In this document: positions 7,282-14,740 of the stretch, piece after piece
How positions within the stretch are numbered: position 1 is the stretch's first letter
Layout: every line of letters starts with the position of its first letter
NCBI GenBank assembly: GCA_902761265.1
Contig: CACWJV010000021.1
Span: 1-15,045 of the forward strand
Reading direction: 5' to 3'
DNA: 15,045 bases
Source of the DNA: Oscillospiraceae bacterium
Lineage (GTDB): Bacteria > Bacillota > Clostridia > Oscillospirales > Acutalibacteraceae
Position numbers and translations under genes: made by a program
The notes under the pieces: model-generated
What the model was told of the DNA's origin: nothing
Database searches by the model: none
What the model saw: the letters and a program-made list of their open reading frames with translations, nothing else

Positions 7282-7490
7282 GCCTTGCTGCCTCCTTCCG
7301 TCACTTCGATCGCGCCCTCCGGACACATGGTGGCGCAGATGGCGCAGGTGATGCACTTCTCCGCGTCAGTCATCACGGGATAGAATTGTCCGCGGCGGTT
7401 GCGCACAGAACCGATTTCCAAAATCTTTTTCGGACAGAACTTGACGCAATAGCCGCAATTCTTGCAAAGATTCTCGTTGATCTGAACCAT
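7278..7490 (-). CDS. 2x[4Fe-4S] ferredoxin-like delta subunit of the oxidoreductase
   Basis: A 70-residue protein with two complete CxxCxxCxxxCP cluster motifs: C-K-N-C-G-Y-C-V-K-F-C-P near the N-terminus and C-I-T-C-A-I-C-A-T-M-C-P near residue 50. It is the electron-transfer (delta) subunit that takes electrons from the TPP/[4Fe-4S] beta subunit and hands them to free ferredoxin. Order delta-alpha-beta-gamma matches the well-known oorDABC/korDABC/vor arrangement. The start ATG (7488-7490) has AAGGAGCT upstream with a somewhat long spacer of about 11 bases, placed in the 22-bp gap after the regulator gene. Its TGA overlaps the alpha subunit start. Confidence 0.93.
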   Translation of the reverse strand: MVQINENLCKNCGYCVKFCPKKILEIGSVRNRRGQFYPVMTDAEKCITCAICATMCPEGAIEVTEGGSKA

Positions 7491-7512
7491 CTAGAACAAC
7501 AGCTCCTTTCTG

Positions 7513-8538
7513 TTAAATCACATGGAACGAAAGTTCCTTGCGACTTTCAATGCCTAATTTATTAAAGATGTGGCGCAAATGTGCGCGCACACTGTTTACG
7601 GTGATGCCGAGGAAATCGGCGATTTCCTGGTTGGTCATGCCGTTTTTGGCAAGCTTTGCCACATTGTATTCGATCGAGGTGAGCGAATCCGTGATCGTGT
7701 CACCCGTCAGCTCGTTGTGGACAAAGACCCAGTGCTTGTGATAGCTGACCGCCAATTCCTGAATGCGCTTGTATGCCGCCGGCTCCTCATAGCGCAGACA
7801 TTTTTCCAGCATCCCGAACAGCATCCGCCGGTGCTCGGCAAAGGGCATCAGCAGTCCGTCGGGTTTTGCTTTTTCCCACGCGTGGCGGAAATAGTATTCC
7901 GCCTTGTCCCACGCTGCGCGCAGCATATAGCCGGTGGAGATGAGCAGACACAGATCGATTTCGGCGATCGGATAGTCGCGTCCCGAAAGAATCAGCGCTC
8001 CCTCCGCCATTCCGATGGCGCGGCCGATATCGCCGATCTCCATCAGATAGTGGGCATAGGCGTAAAACGCCATAGGTTTGAGCGCATCCGGTACGGAAAA
8101 CGCGTCGACGCCGAACTGGGGAAAATGGATGTCCGGGACGTTGTGGATCAAAATGTTAACGTAAAGCAAATAGTATTCCGTCATGGCTCGCAGCGGATCG
8201 TCCTGGGGCAAAATGCCGCGCAACAGCTTGACGCTGCGGTAGTTGTCCAACAGGGTGTGGACGTTGCCGTCTGCCAGCGCGCAGATCGACCGGCACAAAA
8301 GCGACGCGATCGACCCGGAAAAATCCTCCGTGTCCGACAGCGCCTGAAACTGCTCCGACGCTTCGCGGATTTCGCCGCGGTAATACAGCAGCTCCGCCTC
8401 GCCGATCCGGCGGCGGATATCATCCGGTTGGGCGGCGCAAAACGGCGCGGCTTCACCGGGCAAAAAGTGGCCGGTGGTCAGCACGAGCGGATTCAGCGAT
8501 GCCGCTGCGTCGCGCCCGATCAAAGGTTTCGGTTCCAT
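7513..8538 (-). CDS. TPR-like/LuxR-HTH transcriptional regulator heading the operon
   Basis: A 341-residue regulator. The last 60 residues are a LuxR/FixJ-type DNA-binding domain: the pattern M-T-N-Q-E-I-A-D-F-L-G-I-T-V-N-S-V-R-A-H-L (about 301-321), then I-F-N-K-L-G-I, is typical. The N-terminal 270 residues lack a phospho-receiver domain, a Walker A motif or membrane helices; instead they show repeating amphipathic helix pairs (for instance around residues 45-70, 150-175 and 190-215) that look like tetratricopeptide repeats, as in the C-terminal part of MalT-like regulators. It probably senses a metabolite or partner protein directly. The ATG at 8536-8538 has AGGAGCT eleven bases upstream. 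As first gene of the oxidoreductase operon and divergent from an acyl-CoA ligase, it is the best candidate to bind the operator at 8616-8679. Confidence 0.88.
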   Translation of the reverse strand: MEPKPLIGRDAAASLNPLVLTTGHFLPGEAAPFCAAQPDDIRRRIGEAELLYYRGEIREASEQFQALSDTEDFSGSIASLLCRSICALADGNVHTLLDNYRSVKLLRGILPQDDPLRAMTEYYLLYVNILIHNVPDIHFPQFGVDAFSVPDALKPMAFYAYAHYLMEIGDIGRAIGMAEGALILSGRDYPIAEIDLCLLISTGYMLRAAWDKAEYYFRHAWEKAKPDGLLMPFAEHRRMLFGMLEKCLRYEEPAAYKRIQELAVSYHKHWVFVHNELTGDTITDSLTSIEYNVAKLAKNGMTNQEIADFLGITVNSVRAHLRHIFNKLGIESRKELSFHVI

Positions 8539-8586
8539 AGGGCTGACAGCTCCTTATCTGAAACAGAAATTTTGAATATATACGAT

Positions 8587-8615
8587 ATAATACCACAGTT
8601 TTCACAGATTTGCAA
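8587..8615 (-). promoter_or_regulatory. Promoter of the regulator/oxidoreductase operon
   Basis: On the minus strand TTGCAA (8610-8615) and TATTAT (8587-8592), spacer 17 bp. The predicted start near 8580 leaves a leader of about 40 nt. The -35 box directly abuts the outer operator half-site TCGTC (8616-8620). Confidence 0.75.
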
Positions 8616-8679
8616 TCGTCTTTCAAAAGAAATTTATGGACGAGGGTGCAATCGTCCATAAAAGGCGGATTTGGGACGA
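8616..8679. promoter_or_regulatory. Dyad-symmetric four-half-site operator between divergent promoters
   Basis: Core: perfect 11-bp inverted repeat TTTATGGACGA (8633-8643) and TCGTCCATAAA (8652-8662), 8-bp spacer. Two further half-sites, TCGTC (8616-8620) and GACGA (8675-8679), lie each 23 bp outside the inner ones, so all four share one dyad axis at 8647.5. The axis is midway between the two -10 boxes. No T run follows, so it is not a terminator. Binding by the neighbouring LuxR-type regulator is inferred. Confidence 0.65.
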
Positions 8680-8707
8680 TGAAAAATGAACGCGGGGCTG
8701 ATACAAT
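8679..8707 (+). promoter_or_regulatory. Weak-35 promoter of the first acyl-CoA ligase
   Basis: TACAAT (8702-8707) is a good -10 box; the hexamer 17 bp upstream is ATGAAA (8679-8684), a poor -35 that touches the outer operator half-site. A poor -35 next to an upstream operator is what an activator-dependent promoter looks like. Predicted start near 8714, leader about 58 nt. Confidence 0.5.
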
Positions 8708-8771
8708 AAATTTAATCGTTTTTAATTTCAAACGAAGTATAACAAAAAGAATCAACAAATGAGGTGTTTCC

Positions 8772-10460
8772 ATGGTTGAACCCCGTGACATGAGCTGTTA
8801 CGACTATTACAAAGCCTGTACCGACGAATACGGAACCTACTACTGCCAGCAGCATTTCGGCAAATGGTTCCTCAACACAGAGATTATTGCGGATATGGAC
8901 GCACTGGCCGCCTATATGCGGATTGAACTCGGTTTGCAGCCGGGCGACGTATATTCCGTGTTTATGCCGACGACCGTGCAAAGCATCGTCGCGTTTTACG
9001 CGCTGAACAAGATCGGCGTTATCATCAATTTCATCCATCCGCTTCTGCCGCCCGACGTGGTCAAGGAGACGATCGAACAGCTCCACAGCAAGGGCGTGAT
9101 GGTGCTCGACGTGCTGTCCAAGAAATATGCGCCGATGCTCAACGAGCTGGGTCTGCCTGTCCTCGTGTGCCACAGCTCGGACTATGCGCCGGTCTTGAAA
9201 AAAGCGGCGGTCGGCGCCGGTGAAAAGCTGCTCAAAAAAGCGTTTCCGGCCATCGACAACCGCGAGGAATATCTTGTCGCTGTCAAACGGTTTATGAAGG
9301 CGAATGTCAAAAGTCACTGCGACTGCGACAAGCCGGCGGTCTATCTCAACGGCGGCGGCACCACCGGCAAGAGCAAAACCATCAAACTCACGTCCCGCGC
9401 GATCAACGAGATCGTCTACCGTATGAGCAAGCTCGACCGTATCCACCGCCCGGGCGAAGAGGCGGAGATCATCGTGCTCCCGCTGTTCCACTGCTTCGGC
9501 CTGTCGGTCGCCATGCATATGGCGATGTGCAACGGTGCGCGGCTGATCCCGATGATGCAGTTTGACGCGAAGCTCTTTAACCGACTGATGCGCAAAAACT
9601 GCGTGGTTGGCATCCTCGGCATCCCCGTGATGTTCAAAAAGCTGATGAACGAAAAGCACTTTGACCAAAAGGCGCTGAAAAACATCCGCCTGTCCTTCTG
9701 CGGCGGCGACGACGCGCCGCAGGTGCTGCTCGACGAATTCAACAGCTATCTTGAAAAATGGGGTGCGGTCGGCCGGCTGCGTCAGGGCTACGGTTTGACC
9801 GAAGTCGGCTCCGTGTGCTGCACCTGCACCAACACCTCGTTTAAGCCAAACTCCATCGGCACCCCGATCGAAGGCGTCAAGATGGCCGTTTGGGATGAGG
9901 ACGGCAACCCGCTGCCCGACGGCGAAATCGGCGAGCTCGTGATCGCCGGCCCGACCGTTATGAGCGGCTATTATACCGAAGACGGCTCCGACGGCGAAGG
10001 CCTTGTGGCCGACCAGGACGGCGTGCTGTGGGTCCGTTCCGGCGACCTCGGCTACCGCGACAGCGACGGCTTCTATTACTTCTCCGGCCGCAAAAAGCGC
10101 GTCATCATCATTTCTGGCTACAATATCTATCCGAGCGATATCGAAAAGGGTCTTGTGACGCTGCCGTTTGTCAAAGAGGCGTGCTGCGTTAAGGGCTTCA
10201 AAAACGGCAAGCAGATCATCCGCTTGTTTGTGGCATACAACGACACCGACCACGACCGCAAGGATTACGAAAAGCAGATGTGTGATTTCATCCGGGATCA
10301 CTATTCGTCCTTCTCCGTGCCGCGTGATATCGTGGAAGTGGAAAAGCTGCCCGAAACGCCGCTGATGAAAGTGGACTTCCGTCTGCTCACGCAGAACTGC
10401 CCCGAAGACAAGGTCTACGATCCGCCGAAGGGCGTTAAGGAAAGCCTGCTTCCCATCTGA
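8772..10460 (+). CDS. AMP-forming acyl-CoA ligase (ANL superfamily), copy 1
   Basis: A 562-residue acid:CoA ligase that activates a carboxylic acid with ATP to acyl-AMP and then acyl-CoA, releasing AMP and PPi; cytosolic. All core motifs are intact: the P-loop A3 motif Y191-L-N-G-G-G-T-T-G-K-S-K202, the aromatic motif F-H-C-F-G-L, the A5 motif Y340-G-L-T-E344, S423-G-D-L-G-Y with G-R-K-K-R and G-Y-N-I-Y-P-S-D-I-E, and the adenylation lysine K533 in P-L-M-K-V-D-F. The P-loop has an unusual G-G-G where T-S-G or S-S-G is usual. Start ATG follows GAGGTG (8761-8766). It is divergent from the regulator/oxidoreductase operon and tail to tail with its paralog. Fatty, branched short-chain or aryl acids are all possible substrates; the sequence alone does not decide. 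Confidence 0.93.
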   Translation: MVEPRDMSCYDYYKACTDEYGTYYCQQHFGKWFLNTEIIADMDALAAYMRIELGLQPGDVYSVFMPTTVQSIVAFYALNKIGVIINFIHPLLPPDVVKETIEQLHSKGVMVLDVLSKKYAPMLNELGLPVLVCHSSDYAPVLKKAAVGAGEKLLKKAFPAIDNREEYLVAVKRFMKANVKSHCDCDKPAVYLNGGGTTGKSKTIKLTSRAINEIVYRMSKLDRIHRPGEEAEIIVLPLFHCFGLSVAMHMAMCNGARLIPMMQFDAKLFNRLMRKNCVVGILGIPVMFKKLMNEKHFDQKALKNIRLSFCGGDDAPQVLLDEFNSYLEKWGAVGRLRQGYGLTEVGSVCCTCTNTSFKPNSIGTPIEGVKMAVWDEDGNPLPDGEIGELVIAGPTVMSGYYTEDGSDGEGLVADQDGVLWVRSGDLGYRDSDGFYYFSGRKKRVIIISGYNIYPSDIEKGLVTLPFVKEACCVKGFKNGKQIIRLFVAYNDTDHDRKDYEKQMCDFIRDHYSSFSVPRDIVEVEKLPETPLMKVDFRLLTQNCPEDKVYDPPKGVKESLLPI

Positions 10461-10491
10461 TTTTGACATTTATCGCAAGGTTGACTCCTTC

Positions 10492-10536
10492 AAAAAAAAC
10501 AGACACAGGCGACTGGCACCTGTGTCTGTTTTTTCG
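10492..10536. terminator. Bidirectional terminator shared by the two ligase genes
   Basis: A 16-bp perfect inverted repeat (10494-10509 with 10519-10534) with CAGACACAGG cores, a 9-nt loop, and A/T runs on both outer flanks, so each strand reads as stem plus T run. It lies between convergent stop codons at 10460 and 10542 and serves both genes. Confidence 0.92.
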
Positions 10537-10541
10537 ATTTC

Positions 10542-12197
10542 TTATTTGCCGCTGTAAAGCGGATCGCCGGGCTTTTGCTGTGTCAGCTTCATAAAGTCGA
10601 CCTTCATCAGCGGGGTCTGCGGCAATTCCTTCATAAACACGATTTCGCGCGGCACATAGAATTTGGAGAACGCGTCGAGCAGCGTCTGACGGATGGTTTC
10701 CTTAAACGCCTCTTCGTCCACACTTTCTTTGAGCGAAACATAAAGGCGCACGATCGAGCGGTCGCCCTGCCAGCCCTGGACGGCGCAGGCGTCTTTGATC
10801 TGCGGCAGCTCGGACAGCTTCTTTTCAATATCGCTCGGATACACGTTGTAGCCGGCGATGATAATTACACGTTTTTTGCGGCCGGCAAAGAAGTAGTAGC
10901 CGTCTTCGTCCACATAGCCGAGGTCGCCCGAAAGCACCCATGCCTTGCCGTTTTCGTCGTAATACAAACCCAGATCGTCCGGGCCGTCCTGCGTATAGTA
11001 GCCGCTCATGATGGTCGGACCGGCAATGGCAAATTCGCCGACTTCGCCGGTGGGCACCTGCTTGTGATTGTCGTCCCAAAGCTGGATCTCCACACCGCGC
11101 AGCGCCTTACCGATTGAGCCTTCGCGGAAATCGGTGTTGGAGTTGGTGCAGCACACGGAGCCGATCTCGGTCAGACCGTAGCCCTGACGCAAACGGCCGA
11201 CCGCGCCCCATTTTTCAACATAGCTGTTAAACTCACGCAAAAAGGTGTCCGACGCGTCGTCGCCGCCGCAGAACATCAGGCGGATATTTTTGAGCCACGG
11301 GCCGTCGAATTTCTTGTGGCGCATCAGCTTCGCAAACATCAGCGGGATGCCGCCGAAGCCGATGACGAGGTTTTGGCGCATCAGCTTGCAGAACAATCCG
11401 GCGTCAAACTGCATCATCGGGATGATACGCGCGGAGTTGCAAAGCGCCATATGGATGGCGACGCAAAGGCCGAAGCAATGGAACATCGGCAAAACGATAA
11501 CCTCGGCCTCGTTGCCGGGATCGTGGATCTCGTCGAGATCCGACACACGCTGCACCAGCTCGTTGATGGCACGGCTTGTCAGCTTGATCGTTTTGCTCTT
11601 GCCGGTGGTGCCGCCGCCGTTGAGATAAACGGCGATGTCGTCGGCGTTGTTTTTGCACGGTTCGCACGTTTTATATTTTCTGACCGCGCGGCTGTAGGGG
11701 ATCGCGTTCTTGAATTTCGGGAACACTGCCTTGGCAATCTTTTCGCCGGCCATGGTGCCGTATTTTTTGATGCCCTCGGCATAGTCGGACGAGGAGCAGA
11801 CGATGCACGGCAGACCGGAATCGTTGATTGTTTTGACGTGATCCTTCGAAAGAATGTCAAGAATCATCACGCCCTTGGCTTTCACATCTTCCAGCGTTTC
11901 CTTCAGATACTCCGTGCTCATCAGCGGATGCACGATGTTGGCGATGACGCCGATTTGGTTGAGCGCATAAAACGTCAGGATGCCCTGCACGGTCGTGGTC
12001 ATGAACACGGTGTAGACGTCGCCTTTTTTCAACCGCAGATCGTTTTGAAAATAGGCAGAGAGCGCGTCGATATCGCGGAACATTTCGCTCTTGCGGTATT
12101 TGACGCCGAAGTGCTGCATCATCCATACGTCGGGATAGATGGAGGTGCAGTGTTTGAGATACTCATAACAGTTGTAGTTTTCAACGGACGGAAGCAT
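10542..12197 (-). CDS. AMP-forming acyl-CoA ligase (ANL superfamily), copy 2
   Basis: A 551-residue paralog of the neighbouring ligase, colinear almost residue for residue: A3 motif Y191-L-N-G-G-G-T-T-G-K-S-K202, Y340-G-L-T-E344, S423-G-D-L-G-Y428 and the adenylation lysine K532 sit at the same or adjacent positions as in copy 1. Long identical blocks surround the motifs, while the N-terminal 40 residues, the 160-185 linker (C-E-P-C here, C-D-C-D in copy 1) and the C-terminal subdomain differ, which suggests divergent substrate or partner use. The start ATG (12195-12197) is preceded by GGGGG. It has its own strong promoter without the operator found at copy 1, so the two are probably expressed under different conditions. 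All catalytic residues appear intact. Confidence 0.93.
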   Translation of the reverse strand: MLPSVENYNCYEYLKHCTSIYPDVWMMQHFGVKYRKSEMFRDIDALSAYFQNDLRLKKGDVYTVFMTTTVQGILTFYALNQIGVIANIVHPLMSTEYLKETLEDVKAKGVMILDILSKDHVKTINDSGLPCIVCSSSDYAEGIKKYGTMAGEKIAKAVFPKFKNAIPYSRAVRKYKTCEPCKNNADDIAVYLNGGGTTGKSKTIKLTSRAINELVQRVSDLDEIHDPGNEAEVIVLPMFHCFGLCVAIHMALCNSARIIPMMQFDAGLFCKLMRQNLVIGFGGIPLMFAKLMRHKKFDGPWLKNIRLMFCGGDDASDTFLREFNSYVEKWGAVGRLRQGYGLTEIGSVCCTNSNTDFREGSIGKALRGVEIQLWDDNHKQVPTGEVGEFAIAGPTIMSGYYTQDGPDDLGLYYDENGKAWVLSGDLGYVDEDGYYFFAGRKKRVIIIAGYNVYPSDIEKKLSELPQIKDACAVQGWQGDRSIVRLYVSLKESVDEEAFKETIRQTLLDAFSKFYVPREIVFMKELPQTPLMKVDFMKLTQQKPGDPLYSGK

Positions 12198-12242
12198 GGA
12201 AAATCCCCCAATTTACTTTTTTACGATTTTTCAACACTTTAC

Positions 12243-12272
12243 ATTCTAAAAAATTTGATCCGATTTTGTCAA
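12243..12272 (-). promoter_or_regulatory. Sigma-A promoter of acyl-CoA ligase copy 2
   Basis: On the minus strand TTGACA (12267-12272) and TAGAAT (12243-12248) with an 18-bp spacer; predicted start near 12236, leader about 40 nt. No repeat resembling the operator of copy 1 is seen here. Confidence 0.75.
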
Positions 12273-12323
12273 TGCGATGTTTTAATTATTAACAGAGCGT
12301 AAACAGTCTTTTTACAGTTTATA

Positions 12324-12352
12324 CAAAAAAGCGCCGTCCCGGACGGGACGGC
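12324..12352 (-). terminator. Intrinsic terminator of the XRE-DUF2157 operon
   Basis: Perfect 8-bp GC stem GCCGTCCC (12333-12340) with GGGACGGC (12345-12352), 4-nt loop, followed on the minus strand by GC and six T (12325-12330). It lies 12 bp past the stop of the 12365-13024 gene. Confidence 0.88.
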
Positions 12353-12364
12353 AGAAAACACGGG

Positions 12365-13024
12365 TTACAGCGTTTGCAGCGACGCGATGTGCAAACCGCC
12401 GACATACAGATCTTCCAGATAGAGCTTGCCTTCAAAGAGAATGCCGGTCACATAGCTGTCGGACAGCTCGTCGCCGTTTCGTGTGTCGATCTGGGTCTGC
12501 GCAAGCGCGCGCAGGTCGGCGTTTTGAATCTGCTGCTGCAGCTTTTGGATCTCCCGCAGATCGTCTGTGATCCACAGCGGGTCCCGGCCGGCGATCGACT
12601 GGAGACGGTACATGATCTGACTGAGCAGCTCGAGATCGTCAAACACGTCGGGATCCACATCCGGAATCGCACGCGGCGAACTGCCGCCGTACAGTGGCAG
12701 TTCCGGCGTTTGTTCGGCTTCGGCAAAGGACACGCCTTTGGCTTTTTGCCGCGCCAGACCGTCGGCGCCGACGTCGAGTACATAGACGGTGGTATCGGCG
12801 CTGTATTCCGTCTCCGGCAGCGGCAGCGCCGGGGGATAGATGATATTTACAAACGTCTGGTTGTTCGACCGGTAGGACGTCACGCTTTGAATGGCGAAGC
12901 GGTAGTGTTCGCCGCCGCGCTCGATCCGCTGCGTCTGCACACTGTTTCGGCCGACCAGCGCCAGACACGCGCCGATCTGCACCAGGGCGATGAGTAAGAA
13001 TGCAACAATGCGTTTAGCCTTCAT
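12365..13024 (-). CDS. Diverged GDYXXLXY-like membrane-anchored protein
   Basis: A 219-residue protein with one N-terminal hydrophobic helix (residues 5-24, signal anchor) and an otherwise soluble extracytoplasmic part. The segment G-G-E-H-Y-R-F-A-I-Q-S-V-T-S-Y (about 37-51) and the later Y-V-L-D-V-G-A-D-G-L-A resemble the first and second halves of GDYXXLXY proteins, which usually follow DUF2157/DUF4401 membrane genes; but the G-[DR]-Y-V motif itself reads N-N-Q-T-F-V here, so it is degenerate. The middle contains an acidic helix-rich stretch (about 120-180) not usual in that family. The ATG at 13022-13024 lies inside the end of the upstream gene (11-base overlap), with AGGTG in the upstream coding sequence, so translation is coupled. 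A longer reading starting at 13075 is unsupported by a ribosome site. Function is unknown. Confidence 0.75.
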   Translation of the reverse strand: MKAKRIVAFLLIALVQIGACLALVGRNSVQTQRIERGGEHYRFAIQSVTSYRSNNQTFVNIIYPPALPLPETEYSADTTVYVLDVGADGLARQKAKGVSFAEAEQTPELPLYGGSSPRAIPDVDPDVFDDLELLSQIMYRLQSIAGRDPLWITDDLREIQKLQQQIQNADLRALAQTQIDTRNGDELSDSYVTGILFEGKLYLEDLYVGGLHIASLQTL

Positions 13025-14468
13025 CGGGCGGCACCTGCCTTTCCGTGACAGCTTTTTGTTTGCGTGAAAGCGCATGGCGGTTGATAAGCAGCAGCAAAAC
13101 GCCGAAGCTCAGCAGAATCAGACCCTTGAGCCAAAGGCCGAATTCCGCGTGCCAAACAAGGAACGACGCCAGCACGCAAACGGAGAGAAAGCCGATGTTG
13201 ATTTTAAACAGCGCGTTTTCCATCGCGCCCTGAATTACCAGCAGCACCGCGAGCACAAACGTGATCGTCTGAAAGACAACGGCGCGTTTGTCGTCGGCGT
13301 TGTTTTCTGTCAGATACATCACGGTGTAAAACGCAAGTCCGGCAAGTCCGGCTGCAATCTGGCCGAGCCGCAGCTTGTCTTGCAGCAGCACCCGACGGTT
13401 GGCGATCAGCGCACCGAGCGGCAAAACGCCGAGCAGCAAAAAGCCGGGCAGCATCACGGGTGAAAAGGTCCAGTCGGACGGCAAACTGAACAGCACGCCG
13501 CCGGACGCGAGCAGCAGCAAAAACAGCAGTCCGGGCAGCGCAAGATAGCGCGTAGCCATCGCCTTGCTTTGGCCGATGCCGTCGAGGGCATAGAGCGTGA
13601 CCGCAACGCAAAGCAGCATGGAAAACACGCCCGTGTCCAACACGGCGGCGCAGCAGATGCACCAGTCGATCACTGCGGCAAAGCAGAACCACACGCCCAC
13701 ATGCCGCCGCTGTTCGTCCATGGCGGAAAGGCTTCGTTTTGCCGCAAACAGACCCGCGGCAACCAAAACGGTATAGACCACGAAGACTGCGAGCTTCGTC
13801 TGCGTTTCACTCAGCGACGACAGCGGCAGCCAGTCGTCGGTGGCGGTACTCGCAAAAACGGTGATGCCGGCGATATAAAACGTCAGTGCCGACAGCGAGC
13901 GAAACAGCAGAAACATCGGCAGAATCAACAGCGAAAGCACAAGCGCGACAACCGGGATGTCGGGCGCGTAGTGCTGCAACGTATACAGCAGCGCGGTTGT
14001 GGCAAGCAGTCCCACCGCCCAAAGCACACTGCCGCCTTCGGCGTGGGCAGCGCTGTCCCTTCGCTTCAGCAGGACATAGAGCGCCGCGCCCTGGCCGCCG
14101 AGCAGCGGGAAAAACGCACAGACATAGCGCACCGACCGCGGCAGATCCTTCCACCCGTTGAGCAGCACCAGCAGCGCACCGGCGGCGATGAACAGGCAGG
14201 CGAGGGACGTGAGGATGATCTTGACCGTGCCGCGGTAACCTGCCGGTGCGTCGAGCGATGTATTTCTCTTTTCACCGTAAAGCAGCTCCTCCGCCGGCAC
14301 ATTCAGCGCCGTGCAAAGCTGCAGCAGCATATCGAGGTCGGGCTGCGTGCGTCCGGTCTCCCAGCTCGACACGGTCTGACGCGTCACATGGAGCTGTTCG
14401 GCCAGCGCGTCCTGCGTCAGACTTTGCCGCGTCCGCGCCCGTTTGATATTTTTGGAAACTTTTGTCAT
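13014..14468 (-). CDS. XRE-type HTH fused to DUF2157-like polytopic membrane domain
   Basis: A 484-residue fusion. Residues 1-65 are an XRE/Cro DNA-binding domain (L-T-Q-D-A-L-A-E-Q-L-H-V-T-R-Q-T-V-S-S-W-E, helices at about 18-37, then T-G-R-T-Q-P-D-L-D). From residue 82 to 470 about a dozen hydrophobic helices follow. The first ones (A-A-G-A-L-L-V-L-L-N-G-W-K-D-L-P-R-S-V-R, about 95-114) resemble the DUF2157 pattern, where a Gly-rich helix precedes an N-W-x-x-L-P turn. A membrane-tethered regulator could tie envelope state to transcription. The start at 14466-14468 follows AAAGGAGG; an upstream ATG at 14528 would lie inside the promoter region. It overlaps the downstream gene by 11 bases. 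HTH and membrane parts are in one uninterrupted frame, so the fusion is not an assembly frameshift. Confidence 0.87.
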   Translation of the reverse strand: MTKVSKNIKRARTRQSLTQDALAEQLHVTRQTVSSWETGRTQPDLDMLLQLCTALNVPAEELLYGEKRNTSLDAPAGYRGTVKIILTSLACLFIAAGALLVLLNGWKDLPRSVRYVCAFFPLLGGQGAALYVLLKRRDSAAHAEGGSVLWAVGLLATTALLYTLQHYAPDIPVVALVLSLLILPMFLLFRSLSALTFYIAGITVFASTATDDWLPLSSLSETQTKLAVFVVYTVLVAAGLFAAKRSLSAMDEQRRHVGVWFCFAAVIDWCICCAAVLDTGVFSMLLCVAVTLYALDGIGQSKAMATRYLALPGLLFLLLLASGGVLFSLPSDWTFSPVMLPGFLLLGVLPLGALIANRRVLLQDKLRLGQIAAGLAGLAFYTVMYLTENNADDKRAVVFQTITFVLAVLLVIQGAMENALFKINIGFLSVCVLASFLVWHAEFGLWLKGLILLSFGVLLLLINRHALSRKQKAVTERQVPPDEG

Positions 14469-14492
14469 AAAGGAATGCCTCCTTTCGCCTCT

Positions 14493-14536
14493 ATCAAACC
14501 ACACAATTATGAAAAAATCAAGCAACAATTTGTTGC
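14493..14536 (-). promoter_or_regulatory. Possible promoter and palindromic operator of the XRE operon
   Basis: A perfect palindrome GCAACAA-T-TTGTTGC (14522-14536) is the kind of site XRE proteins bind. Directly downstream on the minus strand are TTGATT (14516-14521) and TTTGAT (14493-14498), a weak promoter with 17-bp spacing and a very short leader. Autoregulation by the downstream XRE protein is a reasonable guess. Confidence 0.4.
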
Positions 14537-14561
14537 AATGGTATGTTTTGACAAAAGTAGC

Positions 14562-14740
14562 GCCGCGCTCCGCGCGGCTCAGTCGACAGTCGTTCGTCGA
14601 TAGTGACGCGGGCGAAGATTTGTTTCAATCAGATAGCCGGTGTCCGCGAAGGAAACTGCGTTGCTTGGTTTTCGCGTAGGGGGTCGCCCTGCGTGGCGAC
14701 CCGGGACGGTGGAATATGCAAATAAAACTGATCAAAGTAC
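14562..14740. other. Gene-free GC-rich spacer with two perfect hairpins
   Basis: No gene is recognisable here. Two perfect hairpins are present, GCCGCGC/GCGCGGC (14562-14578, 3-nt loop) and GGGTCGCC/GGCGACCC (14681-14702, 6-nt loop); neither has a T run, so they are not standard terminators. The left part resembles the reverse complement of 1471-1494, so both may be remnants of one repeat family. Confidence 0.4.

Noticed and set aside
8712..10469. Minus-strand open frame of 585 codons opposite the first acyl-CoA ligase
   Set aside because: Complementary shadow of a fully motif-supported ligase gene; composition is typical antisense (many His, Arg, Asp, Val), and no start signal is visible.
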